In this document: one piece after another, positions 7,009-7,401 of the stretch
How the letters are laid out: every line of letters starts with the position of its first letter
How positions within the stretch are numbered: the stretch's first letter is position 1
NCBI GenBank assembly: GCA_035477595.1
Contig: DATIKM010000133.1
Coordinates: 1 to 7,401, forward strand
Origin: DATIKM01 sp035477595
GTDB lineage: Bacteria; Armatimonadota; Chthonomonadetes; Chthonomonadales; CAJBBX01
Length of the DNA stretch: 7,401 nt
Direction of reading: 5' to 3'
Position numbers and translations under genes: made by a program
The notes under the pieces: generated by a model
What the model was told of the DNA's origin: nothing
The model's input: only the letters and a program-made list of their open reading frames with translations
Database searches by the model: none

Positions 7009-7173
7009 TCAGGGGGCGGGGGCTCGCCGGCGTCGGACGCATGGTTGTCTGGCGAGGCACGATGGCTGGAGTGCGGCCCTCCCGCCGCAGTCAGGCGGGC
7101 GCAGGTGTGCGGCCCTCCCCCCAACCCCCTCCCGCAGGAGCGGGAGCTTAGTGTCCATCCCCCGCCCCCAAAC
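6994..7173. repeat. GC-rich intergenic repeat cluster bounded by a perfect 15-nt inverted repeat
   Basis: GTTTGGGGGCGGGGG (6994-7008) is the exact reverse complement of CCCCCGCCCCCAAAC (7159-7173). Inside lie a 13-nt direct repeat GTGCGGCCCTCCC (7071-7083 and 7107-7119), an inverted repeat CCCGCC/GGCGGG (7081-7086 and 7094-7099), and a perfect 7-bp hairpin CTCCCGC-AGGA-GCGGGAG (7129-7146). The last, preceded by ccctccccccaacccc, resembles the second hairpin inside the methyltransferase gene in the opposite orientation. I see no believable gene here. The cluster could be several separate palindromic elements or one non-autonomous element with inverted ends; no target-site duplication is visible. 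Confidence 0.65.
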
Positions 7174-7263
7174 CTCATCTGGATTCAGACTATTAGATAG
7201 CAATAGTATACAGAGTGTGTGATGTGCGTGAGGGGTGGTACTCTTGCTGGGAGAGCATTGAGT

Positions 7264-7269
7264 GGAGGA
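7264..7269 (+). promoter_or_regulatory. Ribosome binding site of the transposase gene
   Basis: GGAGGA (7264-7269) lies 8 nt before the ATG at 7278 and supports a real translation start in the last part of the window. Confidence 0.8.
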
Positions 7270-7277
7270 CCACACGA

Positions 7278-7401
7278 ATGCCGCAGCCATGGGCCTGTTC
7301 AGAGTTCGGCGGAGCGTGCGTGCCGGACCCTCGTTACCGCCGTGTTGCAGGGATGATCGTGTCTCGCTTGGCCGACAAGCCCGAGGCGTCCTACTCCTGG
7401 G
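7278..7401 (+). CDS. IS4-family (Tn5-like) transposase, N-terminus only
   Basis: The frame opens with ATG at 7278 behind a good GGAGGA site and stays open to the window end, giving 41 residues. The translation begins MPQPWACSEFGGACVPDPRY and continues RRVAGMIVSRLADKPEASYSW. This matches the N-terminal DNA-binding segment of Tn5/IS50-like transposases, whose pattern is W..xEF.xA.LGDxRR.xRL......LA..PxxS. Family knowledge: the DDE catalytic core lies further downstream and is not visible here. Whether the gene is intact cannot be judged. Assignment rests on a short motif match, so another DDE family with a similar opening is possible. Confidence 0.72.
   Translation, partial: MPQPWACSEFGGACVPDPRYRRVAGMIVSRLADKPEASYSW

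Larger units (their letters stand above)
7174..7401 (+). mobile_element. Left end of an IS4/Tn5-like insertion sequence, truncated by window end
   Basis: At about 7174 the GC-rich repeat stops abruptly and composition falls: 14 of 40 bases (35%) are G or C over 7181-7220, in otherwise about 65-70% G+C DNA. A leader of about 100 nt then precedes the transposase start, a spacing normal for IS4-family elements. The leader contains a small inverted repeat CTAT-TAG-ATAG (7190-7200) and a TAGTAT at 7204-7209 that could serve as a -10 box, though no well-spaced -35 is seen. The terminal inverted repeat cannot be confirmed because the right end is outside the window, so the boundary is inferred from where the repeat is interrupted. 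Confidence 0.6.

Overview
The window is GC-rich bacterial DNA, roughly 65-70% G+C by eye, with densely packed genes. Long antisense reading frames are open only because of composition. A high-GC bacterium is certain. A diderm is suggested by what looks like the last strands of an outer-membrane beta-barrel protein. An environmental lineage such as Armatimonadota, Gemmatimonadota or a related phylum is a guess from the gene set and cannot be settled here.

Layout. Positions 2-1810 (+) hold the 3' part of a fused DNA methyltransferase/specificity gene (HsdM-HsdS). It enters at methylase motif IV (NPPF) and ends after two target-recognition domains. A GC-rich palindromic repeat lies in frame inside it (461-562). 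Positions 1812-2090 (+) hold the 3' remnant of a beta-barrel-like gene with no start codon, directly against the methyltransferase gene. Positions 2107-4902 (-) encode a large exported glycoside hydrolase of the clan GH-A type with several beta-sandwich modules. Positions 4903-5185 are a divergent intergenic region with a 22-nt direct repeat. Positions 5186-6970 (+) encode a complete M3-family oligoendopeptidase (PepF type). Positions 6971-7173 are an intergenic cluster of GC-rich palindromes, including two inverted copies of a 15-nt motif. From about 7174 composition drops sharply and an IS4/Tn5-like insertion sequence begins; its transposase starts at 7278 and runs off the window.

How it fits together. 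The region reads as an ordinary chromosomal pair of divergent metabolic genes (polysaccharide hydrolysis outside the cytoplasm, peptide turnover inside) bounded by two mobile or exchangeable elements: a restriction-modification gene next to a decapitated neighbour on the left, and an insertion sequence that seems to interrupt a palindromic repeat on the right. I found no complete new defence system. The strongest oddities are the repeat carried in frame inside the methyltransferase, the beta-barrel remnant at the edge of the restriction-modification gene, and the apparent entry of the insertion sequence into a repeat palindrome.
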